Shown in pieces: positions 1 through 8,765 of a DNA stretch of 64,000 bases. The notes beneath the pieces are model-generated. The model did no database searches and was not told where the DNA came from. It worked only from the letters and a program-made list of their open reading frames with translations. The position numbers were made by a program, and so were the translations under genes. Position 1 is the first letter of the stretch. Each line of letters starts with the position of its first letter. The DNA is from Pusillimonas sp. T7-7 (GTDB lineage Bacteria; Pseudomonadota; Gammaproteobacteria; Burkholderiales; Burkholderiaceae_B). The stretch covers positions 558,001 to 622,000 of the forward strand of contig NC_015458.1 in the NCBI RefSeq assembly GCF_000209655.1. The letters are read 5' to 3'.

Positions 1-340
1 CATAGCGATCCTGGTCCAGATCCATTTCCATACCTTCCACAATGGCGTACAGGCGGTCTGCGCTCAGGTCGTATGCATGCACATGCGGCTCCAGCGCCTG
101 CGTGACCGGGTGTTCGGCCTTGCCGGCGTACATGCTCTCGATCTGGCTGCGCCACCAGGCCAGCTTCATGCGGGCAACTGATGGGTCGGTGCATTCGTCG
201 ACCACATCGTCGACTTCACGACAAAAAGCGTAGAGTGCCGTGATGGCCTTGCGGCGTTCAGGCGGCAGGAACAGAAAGGCGTAGTAGAAGCTGGAGCCGC
301 TTTTGGCGGCCTTGTTCTGGCAGTATTCGTCAGGACTCAT
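1..340 (-). CDS. hpnD: Presqualene diphosphate synthase HpnD (N-terminal part, cut by window edge)
   Basis: This is a squalene/phytoene synthase family enzyme; HpnD condenses two farnesyl diphosphates to presqualene diphosphate in the bacterial route to squalene and hopanoids. Only the first 113 residues are visible. They carry the family hallmark LYAFCREVDDVVDE at residues 36-49, whose DxxxD (D44-D48) binds the diphosphate through Mg2+. The ATG at 340 lies 45 bases downstream of the hpnC stop on the same strand, so the two are probably co-transcribed; hpnE would be expected next, outside the window. HpnD rather than HpnC is inferred from the SGSSFYYAFLFLP start and the pairing. The family call is firm. 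Confidence 0.85.
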   Translation of the reverse strand, partial: MSPDEYCQNKAAKSGSSFYYAFLFLPPERRKAITALYAFCREVDDVVDECTDPSVARMKLAWWRSQIESMYAGKAEHPVTQALEPHVHAYDLSADRLYAIVEGMEMDLDQDRY

Positions 341-385
341 GCGTGTACGTCAGGTAAGGCGTGTCTGGGATCCGGGCGGGGCTGG

Positions 386-1270
386 TCAGGCCAGAGCACG
401 CCACAGAAGCAGGACCCAATCGCTTTTGGCTAGCGTGGGCCGTTGAAAGAATATGTCGTAGTGTAATTGGTCCAGACGCTCAAGGATACGCAAGCCCCCA
501 TGAACGACCAACTTTAATTCCAAGCCTGTACGGCCACCGAGGCGGCGGGTCAGTGGCAAGCCGGACAGGAGCAGCTCGCGGGCCTGTGCAACCTGCCCGT
601 GCATGAGTGCCTGCCAGCCGCCATTCAACAGCACGCGAGATGTGCCTGAATCCCTTGCTGGCTTGCTGTCGGCCAATAGGCCCTGGCGGGTCTGCTCGGC
701 AATGAAGTCTTCGCCGAGCTCGTGGCGTTTCAGTTTATCTTGTGGTAGGTAGATGCGATCTTTTTGCCAGTCCACGGCAACGTCTTGCCAGAAGTTGGTC
801 AGCTGCAGGCCGGTGCATATGGCGTCCGAGAGCGCCAGGTTGTCGGCGGTCGCTTTGCCGTATAGGTGCAGCATAAGCCTGCCCACCGGGTTGGCAGAGC
901 GGCGGCAATAATCGAACAGGGCTGCGTCGCAGGCATAGCGCGTTGTGGTCACATCCTGTTCAAAAGCCGACAGCAGATCGAAGAATGGTGCCATGGGCAG
1001 GGAATGCTGCCGTATGGTTTGCTCCAGCGGTTCGAACACTTGCCTGATGGCGCCGGTCTGGTCCAGGTGCAGGCTGCCGTCTGCGATATGCTGCAGAGCG
1101 CGGCGGTACTGTGCCAGTTGCTCCAGCCGCTGGCCAGGCAGAGCCGTGCCTTCGTCGGCGATATCGTCGGCACTGCGGGCATAGCGGTAAATGTTGCGTA
1201 CCGGCGCGCGTAGGCGGCGTGGTAGCAGCAGCGATGCAACAGGGAAGTTTTCGTAATGATCCACAGCCAT
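386..1270 (-). CDS. hpnC: Hydroxysqualene synthase HpnC
   Basis: HpnC is a squalene/phytoene synthase family protein that turns presqualene diphosphate into hydroxysqualene, acting with HpnD and HpnE. The 294-residue protein begins MAVDHYENFPVASLLLP, a typical HpnC start, and carries the first aspartate-rich motif SADDIADE (D35, D36, D39) and the second region NFWQDVAVDWQKDRIYLP. The frame stays open upstream to a TTG at 1324, which would add 18 residues, but the ATG at 1270 fits family starts better. No clear Shine-Dalgarno sequence is seen before either. It is divergent from the alanine racemase gene, with about 90 bases for both promoters. Confidence 0.87.
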   Translation of the reverse strand: MAVDHYENFPVASLLLPRRLRAPVRNIYRYARSADDIADEGTALPGQRLEQLAQYRRALQHIADGSLHLDQTGAIRQVFEPLEQTIRQHSLPMAPFFDLLSAFEQDVTTTRYACDAALFDYCRRSANPVGRLMLHLYGKATADNLALSDAICTGLQLTNFWQDVAVDWQKDRIYLPQDKLKRHELGEDFIAEQTRQGLLADSKPARDSGTSRVLLNGGWQALMHGQVAQARELLLSGLPLTRRLGGRTGLELKLVVHGGLRILERLDQLHYDIFFQRPTLAKSDWVLLLWRALA

Positions 1271-1358
1271 AGGCGGTGAGTATAAGGCAGGGCGCAAGGG
1301 TACGGTCTCGCGCAGCAAAGCCAAGTGGTTTAGACTTGCCTATTCTTTGGGAGAAGTC

Positions 1359-2489
1359 ATGCCGCGTCCGATTTCAGCGACGGTTTCCGTGTCGTCTTTG
1401 AGTCATAACTTGCAACGTGTTGCAAATGGTTTGCAGCAGTCCTGCAATGCTGCCAAGCCGCTACGGCCCCGTGTCTGGGCGGTCATCAAGGCTAATGCCT
1501 ATGGTCACGGAATAGACCAGGCCGTACAGGGCTTTGCCCAGGCAGATGGCTTGGCCATGCTGGATCTGAACGAGGCCGTGCGCTGCCGCGAACTGGGCTG
1601 GACCAAACCCATTTTGCTGCTTGAAGGTTTTTTCGAGCCCGGTGATATTGCGGTGCTGGATGAATATTGCCTGACGACCTCCCTGCACTGTCAGGAGCAA
1701 TTGGAGATGCTGGCGGCGGCAAAGCCCGCAAACCCCTTGAATGCCTTCGTCAAACTCAATGTGGGCATGAACCGCCTCGGATTTTCAGAGTACGCCTTTC
1801 CAGATGCCTATCGTCAGGCGCAGCAGCTGCAGCAGCAAGGTATTTTGGCTTCTGTCGGCAAAATGAGTCATTTTGCCCGTGCCGACGACAGTCCTGTCAC
1901 CACAACTCAGCAACTACAGGTATTCAACAGAATGACTCAGGGTTTGCCCGGTCCGTTCAGCGTCTGCAATTCGGCAGCCAGTCTGACAGCGGGTTTGTGG
2001 ACCACTGTGTCTAGCGACGAAGAACAATGGGTCAGGCCTGGCATTTGCCTGTACGGCAGTTCACCCTTTGAAGATCGGCTACCCGATGCGCTGGGGCTGC
2101 GTCCGGCCATGACGCTTGCTGCACAGCTCATTAGCGTGCGCGAGATCCCCCGGGGCGCGGGTGTGGGTTATGGTCATGTTTTTACCGCCAGTGATGCCAT
2201 GCGTATCGGCATCGTCGCTTGCGGCTATGCCGATGGCTATCCCCGTCATGCGGGTACCGGCACCCCAATATGTGTGGATGGCGTCCGCACACGGCTGGTG
2301 GGGCGCGTGTCCATGGACATGCTCGCCGTGGACCTCACTCCTGTGCCCCAGGCCGGGGTGGGCAGCCCTGTCGTATTGTGGGGTGAGGGCGGCCCTTCCG
2401 TCGATGAAGTCGCCCAGGCGGCCGGAACCATAGGCTATGAGCTTCTGTGTGCTGTGGCGCCGCGTGTGCCCAGAGTCATTGCAGTATGA
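1359..2489 (+). CDS. alr: Alanine racemase
   Basis: This PLP-dependent enzyme interconverts L- and D-alanine, supplying D-Ala for peptidoglycan or degrading it (Alr and DadX types cannot be told apart here). The 376-residue protein has the PLP-lysine motif VIKANAYGHG with K44, the TIM-barrel segment KLNVGMNRLGF, the catalytic tyrosine in GVGYGH (Y271), and the C-terminal block GRVSMDM. I chose the ATG at 1359 because GGGAG at 1349-1353 is well placed before it; a TTG four codons upstream is open but has no ribosome binding site. It is transcribed divergently from hpnC and is probably cytosolic. Confidence 0.93.
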   Translation: MPRPISATVSVSSLSHNLQRVANGLQQSCNAAKPLRPRVWAVIKANAYGHGIDQAVQGFAQADGLAMLDLNEAVRCRELGWTKPILLLEGFFEPGDIAVLDEYCLTTSLHCQEQLEMLAAAKPANPLNAFVKLNVGMNRLGFSEYAFPDAYRQAQQLQQQGILASVGKMSHFARADDSPVTTTQQLQVFNRMTQGLPGPFSVCNSAASLTAGLWTTVSSDEEQWVRPGICLYGSSPFEDRLPDALGLRPAMTLAAQLISVREIPRGAGVGYGHVFTASDAMRIGIVACGYADGYPRHAGTGTPICVDGVRTRLVGRVSMDMLAVDLTPVPQAGVGSPVVLWGEGGPSVDEVAQAAGTIGYELLCAVAPRVPRVIAV

Positions 2490-2592
2490 ACGCCTTGTCA
2501 TTGACGGCTCGACCTTCTCGACGGTTTAATCCGTAAAACCATCTATCACCGGGTGCACGCGGCATGTGGCTACCCATTCAAAAGGAAAACGC

Positions 2593-3309
2593 GTGAAGAA
2601 CAAATGTATCTTGGTCACCGGGGCAACCAAAGGCATAGGGTGGGCCATCAGCCAGCGCCTGGCTGATCTGGGCAGTCATGTTGTAGGCCTGGCTCGAAAT
2701 ACACAGGATATTGATTTTCCCGGCTATTTATATTCCTGCGATCTGAACGACGCGGGTGCAACCGAAGACATCTTGCGTGTCATACGCGAAAAATACCCCA
2801 TCGATGCGGTCGTGAACAACGTGGGTCTGGTCAAACCCGAACCCTTGGGCGAGGTTGACCTGGCCTCGCTCTATCAGGTGCTGGACGTGAATGTAAGGGT
2901 TGCGGTCCAGGTTACTCAAACCTTTATTCCTTCCATGAAAGCGCGCAAGGAAGGGCGTATTGTCAATATTTGCAGCCGCGTGACGCAGGGCGGCATCAAT
3001 CGCACCAGCTACTCCGCGGCCAAAAGCGCCCTGATCGGCTGTACCCGTACCTGGGCACTTGAGCTTGCCCCCTATGGAATTACCGTCAATGCAGTGTCGC
3101 CCGGGCCTATCGAGACCGAGCTGTTTCGTGCCGGTCACCCCGAGGGCAGCGAAAATGAAAAGAAAGCGCTCGCGTCCATTCCCCTTGGGCGCCTTGGCTC
3201 GCCTGCTGATGTGGCTGCAGCCGTCACCTTTTTGCTGGGCGACGATGCCGGCTATATAACCGGCCAGGTGCTGGGCGTGGATGGTGGAGGCAGTCTGGCG
3301 GGCCGGTAA
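2593..3309 (+). CDS. SDR family oxidoreductase (FabG-like)
   Basis: This is a classical short-chain dehydrogenase of 238 residues with the NAD(P)-binding TGATKGIG (residues 9-16), the NNVG structural motif, the catalytic YSAAK, and a C-terminal GxDGG-type end (GVDGGGSLAGR). The substrate cannot be read from sequence. The GTG at 2593 is preceded by AAAGGA at 2581-2586 with good spacing, so it is preferred over an upstream GTG at 2566 that would add nine hydrophilic residues. It stands alone between alr and radA with about 100 bases upstream; radA starts 24 bases after its stop and may be co-transcribed. A FabG-like role in fatty-acid synthesis is possible but unsupported by neighbours. Confidence 0.82.
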   Translation: MKNKCILVTGATKGIGWAISQRLADLGSHVVGLARNTQDIDFPGYLYSCDLNDAGATEDILRVIREKYPIDAVVNNVGLVKPEPLGEVDLASLYQVLDVNVRVAVQVTQTFIPSMKARKEGRIVNICSRVTQGGINRTSYSAAKSALIGCTRTWALELAPYGITVNAVSPGPIETELFRAGHPEGSENEKKALASIPLGRLGSPADVAAAVTFLLGDDAGYITGQVLGVDGGGSLAGR

Positions 3310-3332
3310 GTGCAACGGCCGGTTAAACTGGC

Positions 3333-4697
3333 ATGATGGCCAAGTCAAAAACCCTGTTTATCTGTAGCGAGTGCGGCGGAAGCTGCCCCAAGTGGGAAGG
3401 AAAATGTCCGCACTGCGGATCCTGGAATACGCTTCAGGAATCACGTGACACCGGCGTGCCTGCGCACCGCTATGCACCTTTGGCGGGGGCCAGCCCGGTG
3501 CGCAGCCTGGCTGAAATCGAAGCGCGCGAGCTGCCTCGCCAGCCCTCGGGTATTGCCGAGTTCGACCGGGTGCTGGGCGGCGGGCTGGTGTCGGGCGCTG
3601 TCGTCCTGATTGGCGGTGATCCGGGCATAGGCAAGTCCACCCTGCTTTTGCAGGCTCTGGTGTCCTTGTCCCGTGCCGTCAAGGTTTTATATGTGACAGG
3701 CGAAGAGTCGGCCGAGCAGGTCGCCTTGCGTGCCAGACGGCTGGAGCTGGTAACAGGCGAGGTCGATCTGCTGGCGGAAATCCGCCTGGAGGCCATTATG
3801 GCCGCGCTGGCTGAACAGCAACCCAGCGTTGCCGTGATCGACTCCATCCAAACACTTTATTCCAGTGAACTCAGCGCTGCTCCCGGGTCGGTCTCTCAGG
3901 TGCGCGAGTGTGCAGCGCAGCTTACCCGGCTGGCCAAGCAGACGGGCACTACCATTGTACTGATCGGCCACGTCACCAAAGACGGCACGCTGGCCGGGCC
4001 GCGAGTACTGGAACATATCGTTGACACCGTCCTGTATTTCGAGGGCGACACCCACTCATCCTTTCGCCTGGTCAGGGCGTTCAAGAATCGCTTTGGAGCC
4101 GTCAATGAGCTGGGCGTATTCGCCATGACTGATCGCGGTCTGCGTGGCGTAGCCAATCCTTCCGCCCTGTTCCTGTCACAACACGAGCAGAACGTGCCGG
4201 GTTCCTGCGTCATGGCTACGCAAGAAGGCACGAGGCCTTTGCTGGTCGAGATCCAGGCGCTGGTAGATACCGCACACGTACCCAATCCCCGGCGCTTGTC
4301 GGTAGGTCTTGAAGGCACGCGCCTGGCGATGCTGCTGGCTGTGCTGCACAGGCATGCGGGCGTGGTCACCTTTGACCAAGATGTATTCGTCAATGCTGTC
4401 GGTGGTGTCAAGATTACCGAGCCCGCGGCCGATCTGGCGGTCTTGCTGGCCATTATGTCGTCCTTGGGAAACAAGCCCTTGCCCAAAGGCCTGATCGTAT
4501 TCGGCGAGGTAGGCCTGGCCGGCGAGATCAGGCCTGCCCCGAGGGGCCAGGAAAGGCTGCGCGAGGCGGCCAAGCTGGGCTTCAGCGTGGCGCTCATTCC
4601 CAAGGCGAATGCACCCAAGCAGGCTATTGAAGGTCTGGAAATCTGGGCGGTGGATCGTGTTGATGCGGCCATCGCGCGTGTGCGCGAAGCTTCATAG
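3333..4697 (+). CDS. radA: DNA repair protein RadA
   Basis: RadA (Sms) is a RecA-like ATPase that drives branch migration in recombination and repair. The 454 residues show the expected order: an N-terminal four-cysteine zinc finger (C11, C14, C25, C28), Walker A GGDPGIGKST near residues 94-103, the RadA-specific KNRFG motif near residue 251, and a C-terminal Lon-protease-like domain that lacks protease function in this family. The length is normal. Two adjacent ATG codons open the gene (3333 and 3336); either could be used. The TauE-like gene follows 9 bases after the stop, suggesting shared transcription without an obvious functional link. Confidence 0.96.
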   Translation: MMAKSKTLFICSECGGSCPKWEGKCPHCGSWNTLQESRDTGVPAHRYAPLAGASPVRSLAEIEARELPRQPSGIAEFDRVLGGGLVSGAVVLIGGDPGIGKSTLLLQALVSLSRAVKVLYVTGEESAEQVALRARRLELVTGEVDLLAEIRLEAIMAALAEQQPSVAVIDSIQTLYSSELSAAPGSVSQVRECAAQLTRLAKQTGTTIVLIGHVTKDGTLAGPRVLEHIVDTVLYFEGDTHSSFRLVRAFKNRFGAVNELGVFAMTDRGLRGVANPSALFLSQHEQNVPGSCVMATQEGTRPLLVEIQALVDTAHVPNPRRLSVGLEGTRLAMLLAVLHRHAGVVTFDQDVFVNAVGGVKITEPAADLAVLLAIMSSLGNKPLPKGLIVFGEVGLAGEIRPAPRGQERLREAAKLGFSVALIPKANAPKQAIEGLEIWAVDRVDAAIARVREAS

Positions 4698-4706
4698 GAG
4701 ACGACA

Positions 4707-5483
4707 TTGGAGTGGTATGTCGTAGTGCCGATCTGCCTGGTGACAGGGGCATTGATCGGCTATGTGGGCGGAATTCTGGGCATAGGCGGCGGCTTGCTGG
4801 CCATACCTCTGCTGGGCTTGGCCGCGGGCATGGATCAACAAGAGGCGCAGGGCACGGCTTTGGTCATGGTGTTGCCCGCCGTGCTGGTGACCGTACGCAA
4901 GTACAACCAGAATGCCAAAATCGATATAGGGGCCGCAGCGGCGGGGGCTTTGGCGGCCATCGTTTTTACCTGGCTGGGTGCGCGCCTGGCCCTGGGCATA
5001 GATCCGGTTTTGATGCGTCGCATCTATGCCGTGTTTGTACTGTTCATCGCTGTGTTCTATATGTATCAGAGCTTGCGTGGGTCGCGAGTGGGCAGCTCGT
5101 CGCCTGCAAGGCGCAGTACTCAGGAATTCCATAAGGGCTGGTTTGCCCTGATAGGCGTAGGCGCGGGTCTGATCGGCGGATTTTTTGGTGTGGGCGGCTC
5201 GGTCATGGCCGTACCGGTGTTGACGACGGTATTTCGCTTGTCGCAGACTGGAGCGCAGGCGCTTGCCCTGACCATGATCATACCTGGCACCACCGTTGCA
5301 TTGCTCACCTATACGGCGCATGGTCAGGCCGACTGGCTGATCGGACTGCCTTTGGCGCTGGGCAGTATTTTCATGGTGCCGTATGGCGTCAAGCTGGCTT
5401 ATGCATTGCCCGAACCCAGGCTCAAACTCATTTTTGCGTGCATGCTTCTTGTTATCATGGTTTTGTTGCTCATAAAGGCCTGA
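4707..5483 (+). CDS. TauE/SafE family sulfite/organosulfonate exporter-like membrane protein
   Basis: This 258-residue inner-membrane protein has about eight hydrophobic segments in two similar halves, each opening with a glycine-rich motif (YVGGILGIGGGLLAIPLL near residues 18-35 and IGGFFGVGGSVMAVPVL in the second half). That duplicated pattern is diagnostic of the TauE/SafE (DUF81) family, whose members export sulfite, sulfoacetate or related anions. The substrate here is unknown. The start is a TTG at 4707 with AGGAG at 4696-4700, six bases upstream. It sits between radA and the FtsX-like permease with very short gaps. Confidence 0.85.
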   Translation: MEWYVVVPICLVTGALIGYVGGILGIGGGLLAIPLLGLAAGMDQQEAQGTALVMVLPAVLVTVRKYNQNAKIDIGAAAAGALAAIVFTWLGARLALGIDPVLMRRIYAVFVLFIAVFYMYQSLRGSRVGSSSPARRSTQEFHKGWFALIGVGAGLIGGFFGVGGSVMAVPVLTTVFRLSQTGAQALALTMIIPGTTVALLTYTAHGQADWLIGLPLALGSIFMVPYGVKLAYALPEPRLKLIFACMLLVIMVLLLIKA

Positions 5484-5488
5484 TTCAA

Positions 5489-7990
5489 ATGCGTCCTGGA
5501 TTGGTTTCAAACATTCGGCTGGGTGTAAAGGCATTGCGGCGCGATTGGCATTCCGGTGAGCTGCGCTTGTTGCTTCTGGCCTTGCTGATAGCGATTGCCG
5601 CAGTGACCAGCGTTGGCTTTCTGGCTGATCGGGTAGGGCGCGCACTGGAGCGCGATTCGGCCCAAATGCTGGGTGGCGATCTTGCGCTGCGGGCCGATGA
5701 GCCCATTCCTGCCGAGTTTCTTGCCCAGGCCGGCGCACGGGATCTGAGCACGGCCCAGACTCTGCAATTCCCTTCCATGGCCAACAACGGCGATGAAGCG
5801 CAACTGGTGTCTCTCAAGGCCGTGTCTCCTACCTATCCCTTGCGCGGGGCGCTGCGTCTGGCCCAGGCGCCAGGCGGGCCCGCCACCGATGTGTCGCAGG
5901 CGCCCGAACGGGGCTCGGTCTGGGTTGATCCTCAGGTGCTGGGTTTGCTGGGAATGGCGATTGGCGATGACTTGCAGGTGGGCGACAGCTCCCTGAAGAT
6001 CGCCCGCGTTATTGCTTATGAGCCCGACCGTGGCATGCAGTTCGTCAACGTTGCGCCGCGCGTAATGATGAATCTTGATGATCTTCAGGCCACTGGTCTG
6101 GTGGCGCCGGGCAGCCGTATCAGCTATCACTTGCTGGTGGCGGGCTCAGCCGAGTCGGTTGCCGGCTATCAGCACTGGCTGGAAGACCATATGCAGCGCG
6201 GGCAAAGGCTGAGCACGCTGGAAACCAACCGGCCGGAAGTGCAGCGCGCTTTGACGCGGGCGCATCAGTTCCTGGTGCTGGTTGCCTTGCTGACGGTCAT
6301 GATTGCCGCCGTGGCTATTGCTTTGGCTGCGCGCCGCTTCGGCCTGAGGCATCAGGACGGCATGGCGGTATTGCGCTGCCTGGGGGCCAGCAAGTCCCAG
6401 TTGGCCTGGATGCTTTGGGTGGAGTTCCTGCTGCTGGCTATGATCGCTTCGCTGCTTGGGTCTTTGGCCGGTTATGCCGTTCATCTGGGCTTGGTTTCTG
6501 TCGTCGACGCCTGGCTGCAAACCGCTATGCCGCCGGTGGGCATGCAGCCCGCCTGGCAAGGCATGGCTACAGGGTTCCTACTGTTGCTGGGTTTTGCGCT
6601 GCCGCCGCTGGCCGCTCTGCGTAATGTAGCGCCTGCCAGGGTGCTGCGGCGGGAACTGGGTTCGGCGGCTCGGCGCTGGCCGGCATATCTGCTGGGCGTG
6701 GCGGCCTTTTTTCTACTCATCGTCTGGATATCCGGAGACCTGCGTCTGAGCCTTGTGGTTGCCGGTGGTTTTGCCCTGGCATTAGTCGTTTTCGTTGGCC
6801 TGGCCTATGCCATGGTCTGGACACTCGGTTTATTTCGTCATCGCAGCATGGGACATCCGGCGCTGCGTTTTGCGCTGGCCGGCATGGCGCGCCGCAAAGG
6901 CTTGACGGTGGCCCAGCTATGCGCGCTATCCATGGGCCTGACGATACTGTTGCTGCTGGCCATTACCCGAACTGATTTGCTGCAGGGCTGGCAGCGCACC
7001 TTGCCGGCCGATGCGCCCAATACCTTTCTGATCAACATTCAGCCCGATCAGCGTGAGGCTGTCGCACAGCGGCTGGTGACCGCGGGCGTCGATACCGTAG
7101 TGATGTCGCCTATGATCCGGGGACGGCTGCTGGCCATCAACCAGCAGGCCGTCGATAGCGACAACTACGACGAGCCGCGCGCCAAACGCATGGCAGACCG
7201 GGAGTTCAATCTTTCCTACGCTGAAACCATGCCTTCGAGCAATGTGATCACCCAGGGGCGTTGGCTGCAAGATGACAGCCTCGAGGTTTCTCTTGAAACC
7301 GGCCTGGCCGATACGCTGGGCATCAAGCTGAACGACAGCCTGACTTTCGACGTGGCGGGTCGTCCGGTCCAGGTCCGGGTAAGCAGTTTGCGCAAAGTCG
7401 ACTGGGATTCCTTCCAGGCCAATTTTTTTGCGGTCATGAGCCCGGCGGCGCTGGCTGATGCGCCAGCCACCTTCATCACGTCCCTGCATGTGACGCCCGC
7501 CATGCAGCCGTTTGTACAGGACTTGATCAAGGAGTTTCCCAATCTGACAGTGTTTGACGTCGGTTCCATATTGGGGCAGATTCAACATGTGCTGGATCAA
7601 GTGATTCATGCGGTACAGCTGCTGTTTCTGTTTACCGTTGCGGCTGGTGTATTGGTACTGGGGGCGGCCATGTTTTCCACGCGGGATGAGCGCATGCACG
7701 AAGTCGCTGTGCTCCGGGCCTTGGGGGCCAGTGGCCGGCAGCTGGCCGGCGCCTTGCGGTTGGAATTGCTGTTGCTGGGCGGCATGGCGGGCTTGCTGGC
7801 GGCGTTTGCCGCCGTGGCGATAGCCTGGCTGCTGGCGCAGCAGGTGTTTGAGTTTTCTCTGGAGCTGTCGCTATGGCCGTGGCTTGCCGGTGTGTTGGTG
7901 GGCACTGCGGCTGCGCTCATAGGCGGGAAACTTGCGCTGGCCGGCGTATTGAAGACTCCGCCACTGGTGTCTTTAAGGGAGCTTGCATAA
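5489..7990 (+). CDS. FtsX-like ABC transporter permease (YbbP type)
   Basis: This large 833-residue inner-membrane protein has an N-terminal membrane helix, a periplasmic MacB-like domain, a first FtsX block (around residues 255-400, including GMAVLRCLGAS), central helices, a second periplasmic domain, and a second FtsX block near the C-terminus (HEVAVLRALGASGRQL). This duplicated 8-10 helix layout matches the YbbP permeases, which normally work with the ATPase YbbA in lipoprotein, lipid or peptide handling. No ATPase gene is adjacent, so the partner must be elsewhere. The ATG at 5489 is chosen over an upstream ATG at 5438 that lies inside the TauE-like gene. It overlaps the next start by one base (TAATG). 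Confidence 0.85.
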   Translation: MRPGLVSNIRLGVKALRRDWHSGELRLLLLALLIAIAAVTSVGFLADRVGRALERDSAQMLGGDLALRADEPIPAEFLAQAGARDLSTAQTLQFPSMANNGDEAQLVSLKAVSPTYPLRGALRLAQAPGGPATDVSQAPERGSVWVDPQVLGLLGMAIGDDLQVGDSSLKIARVIAYEPDRGMQFVNVAPRVMMNLDDLQATGLVAPGSRISYHLLVAGSAESVAGYQHWLEDHMQRGQRLSTLETNRPEVQRALTRAHQFLVLVALLTVMIAAVAIALAARRFGLRHQDGMAVLRCLGASKSQLAWMLWVEFLLLAMIASLLGSLAGYAVHLGLVSVVDAWLQTAMPPVGMQPAWQGMATGFLLLLGFALPPLAALRNVAPARVLRRELGSAARRWPAYLLGVAAFFLLIVWISGDLRLSLVVAGGFALALVVFVGLAYAMVWTLGLFRHRSMGHPALRFALAGMARRKGLTVAQLCALSMGLTILLLLAITRTDLLQGWQRTLPADAPNTFLINIQPDQREAVAQRLVTAGVDTVVMSPMIRGRLLAINQQAVDSDNYDEPRAKRMADREFNLSYAETMPSSNVITQGRWLQDDSLEVSLETGLADTLGIKLNDSLTFDVAGRPVQVRVSSLRKVDWDSFQANFFAVMSPAALADAPATFITSLHVTPAMQPFVQDLIKEFPNLTVFDVGSILGQIQHVLDQVIHAVQLLFLFTVAAGVLVLGAAMFSTRDERMHEVAVLRALGASGRQLAGALRLELLLLGGMAGLLAAFAAVAIAWLLAQQVFEFSLELSLWPWLAGVLVGTAAALIGGKLALAGVLKTPPLVSLRELA

Positions 7991-8706
7991 TGCCAGCCAT
8001 CCAGCCGCAAGATTTACCGCTGGGGTCCAATGGCGCTATGCGCTTCGATGCTGGCCGCGTGTCTCGGCCTGGCGCCAGCCTGTTCGACCCGGCGTTACAT
8101 GAATTGGATGCGGTTGCCGTAGAGCAAGGGGGGCGGCAGGCAGCCTGGTTTGTTCAGGGCGGTTTTGGCCGTGCTGTGCTGCGCCATTACCGGCGTGGCG
8201 GCCTGATTGCCCGGATCAGTTCCAATCGTTATATCTGGAGGGGGGCCGCCTCAACACGCTCTTTTGCGGAATTCGATCTGCTCAGCTTTATGCATGCTGC
8301 GGGCTTGCCCGTGCCCAGGCCGCTAGCCGCCGCATACTGGCGTCAAGGTTTGAGCTATCGCGCAGCCATCCTCATAGAGCGCATCGAAGGGGTCAAGCCC
8401 CTGGCGGTGCAATGGGCGTCTTCCGACCAGGCTGCCGTGGCAGGTGCGATCTTCAGCATGCATGAAGCCGGTGTATGGCATGCGGACTTGAATGCGTACA
8501 ATATTTTGCTGGATGAGCAAGGCAAGGCCTGGCTGATCGATTTCGACAAGGGCCGCAGGCAAAGCTTGCATCGTAAGCAGCGGCAAGACAATTTGTTGCG
8601 CTTGCGCCGGTCGTTGTTGAAGGTGGCGGGCGAACAAGCCTTGCCCTGGTGGGTGGAACTGGACCGGATTTATTGGCAGCTTGCAGCCGCCAATGACCAC
8701 GTTTAG
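7990..8706 (+). CDS. kdkA: 3-deoxy-D-manno-octulosonic acid kinase (KdkA-like)
   Basis: This 238-residue protein belongs to the LPS kinase group (KdkA/WaaP-like), which phosphorylates the Kdo residue or heptose of the inner core at the cytoplasmic face. Visible motifs are RHYRRGG and the ISSNRYIW segment in the N-lobe, a VWHADLNAYNILLD catalytic loop near residues 161-174 (a variant of HxDxxxxN), and the metal-binding IDFDKGRR soon after. The start ATG overlaps the permease stop by one base, so translation is probably coupled. KdkA is favoured by length and the IDFDKG motif; the exact phosphorylation site is inferred. Confidence 0.85.
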   Translation: MPAIQPQDLPLGSNGAMRFDAGRVSRPGASLFDPALHELDAVAVEQGGRQAAWFVQGGFGRAVLRHYRRGGLIARISSNRYIWRGAASTRSFAEFDLLSFMHAAGLPVPRPLAAAYWRQGLSYRAAILIERIEGVKPLAVQWASSDQAAVAGAIFSMHEAGVWHADLNAYNILLDEQGKAWLIDFDKGRRQSLHRKQRQDNLLRLRRSLLKVAGEQALPWWVELDRIYWQLAAANDHV

Positions 8707-8765
8707 CCAGAAAAGCTTTATGATCACGCCTTTTAGCTTTTTTGTATTCTCGGGGGAAGCTTGCC

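Noticed and set aside
4692-5738. 348-codon open frame antisense to the TauE-like gene
   Set aside because: Rich in Arg, Gln and His as is usual for antisense frames of GC-rich genes; no motifs.
8711-8743. AAAAGCT / AGCTTTT hairpin between kdkA and potF as a terminator
   Set aside because: Weak seven-base AT-rich stem with a 17-base loop; too poor to call.
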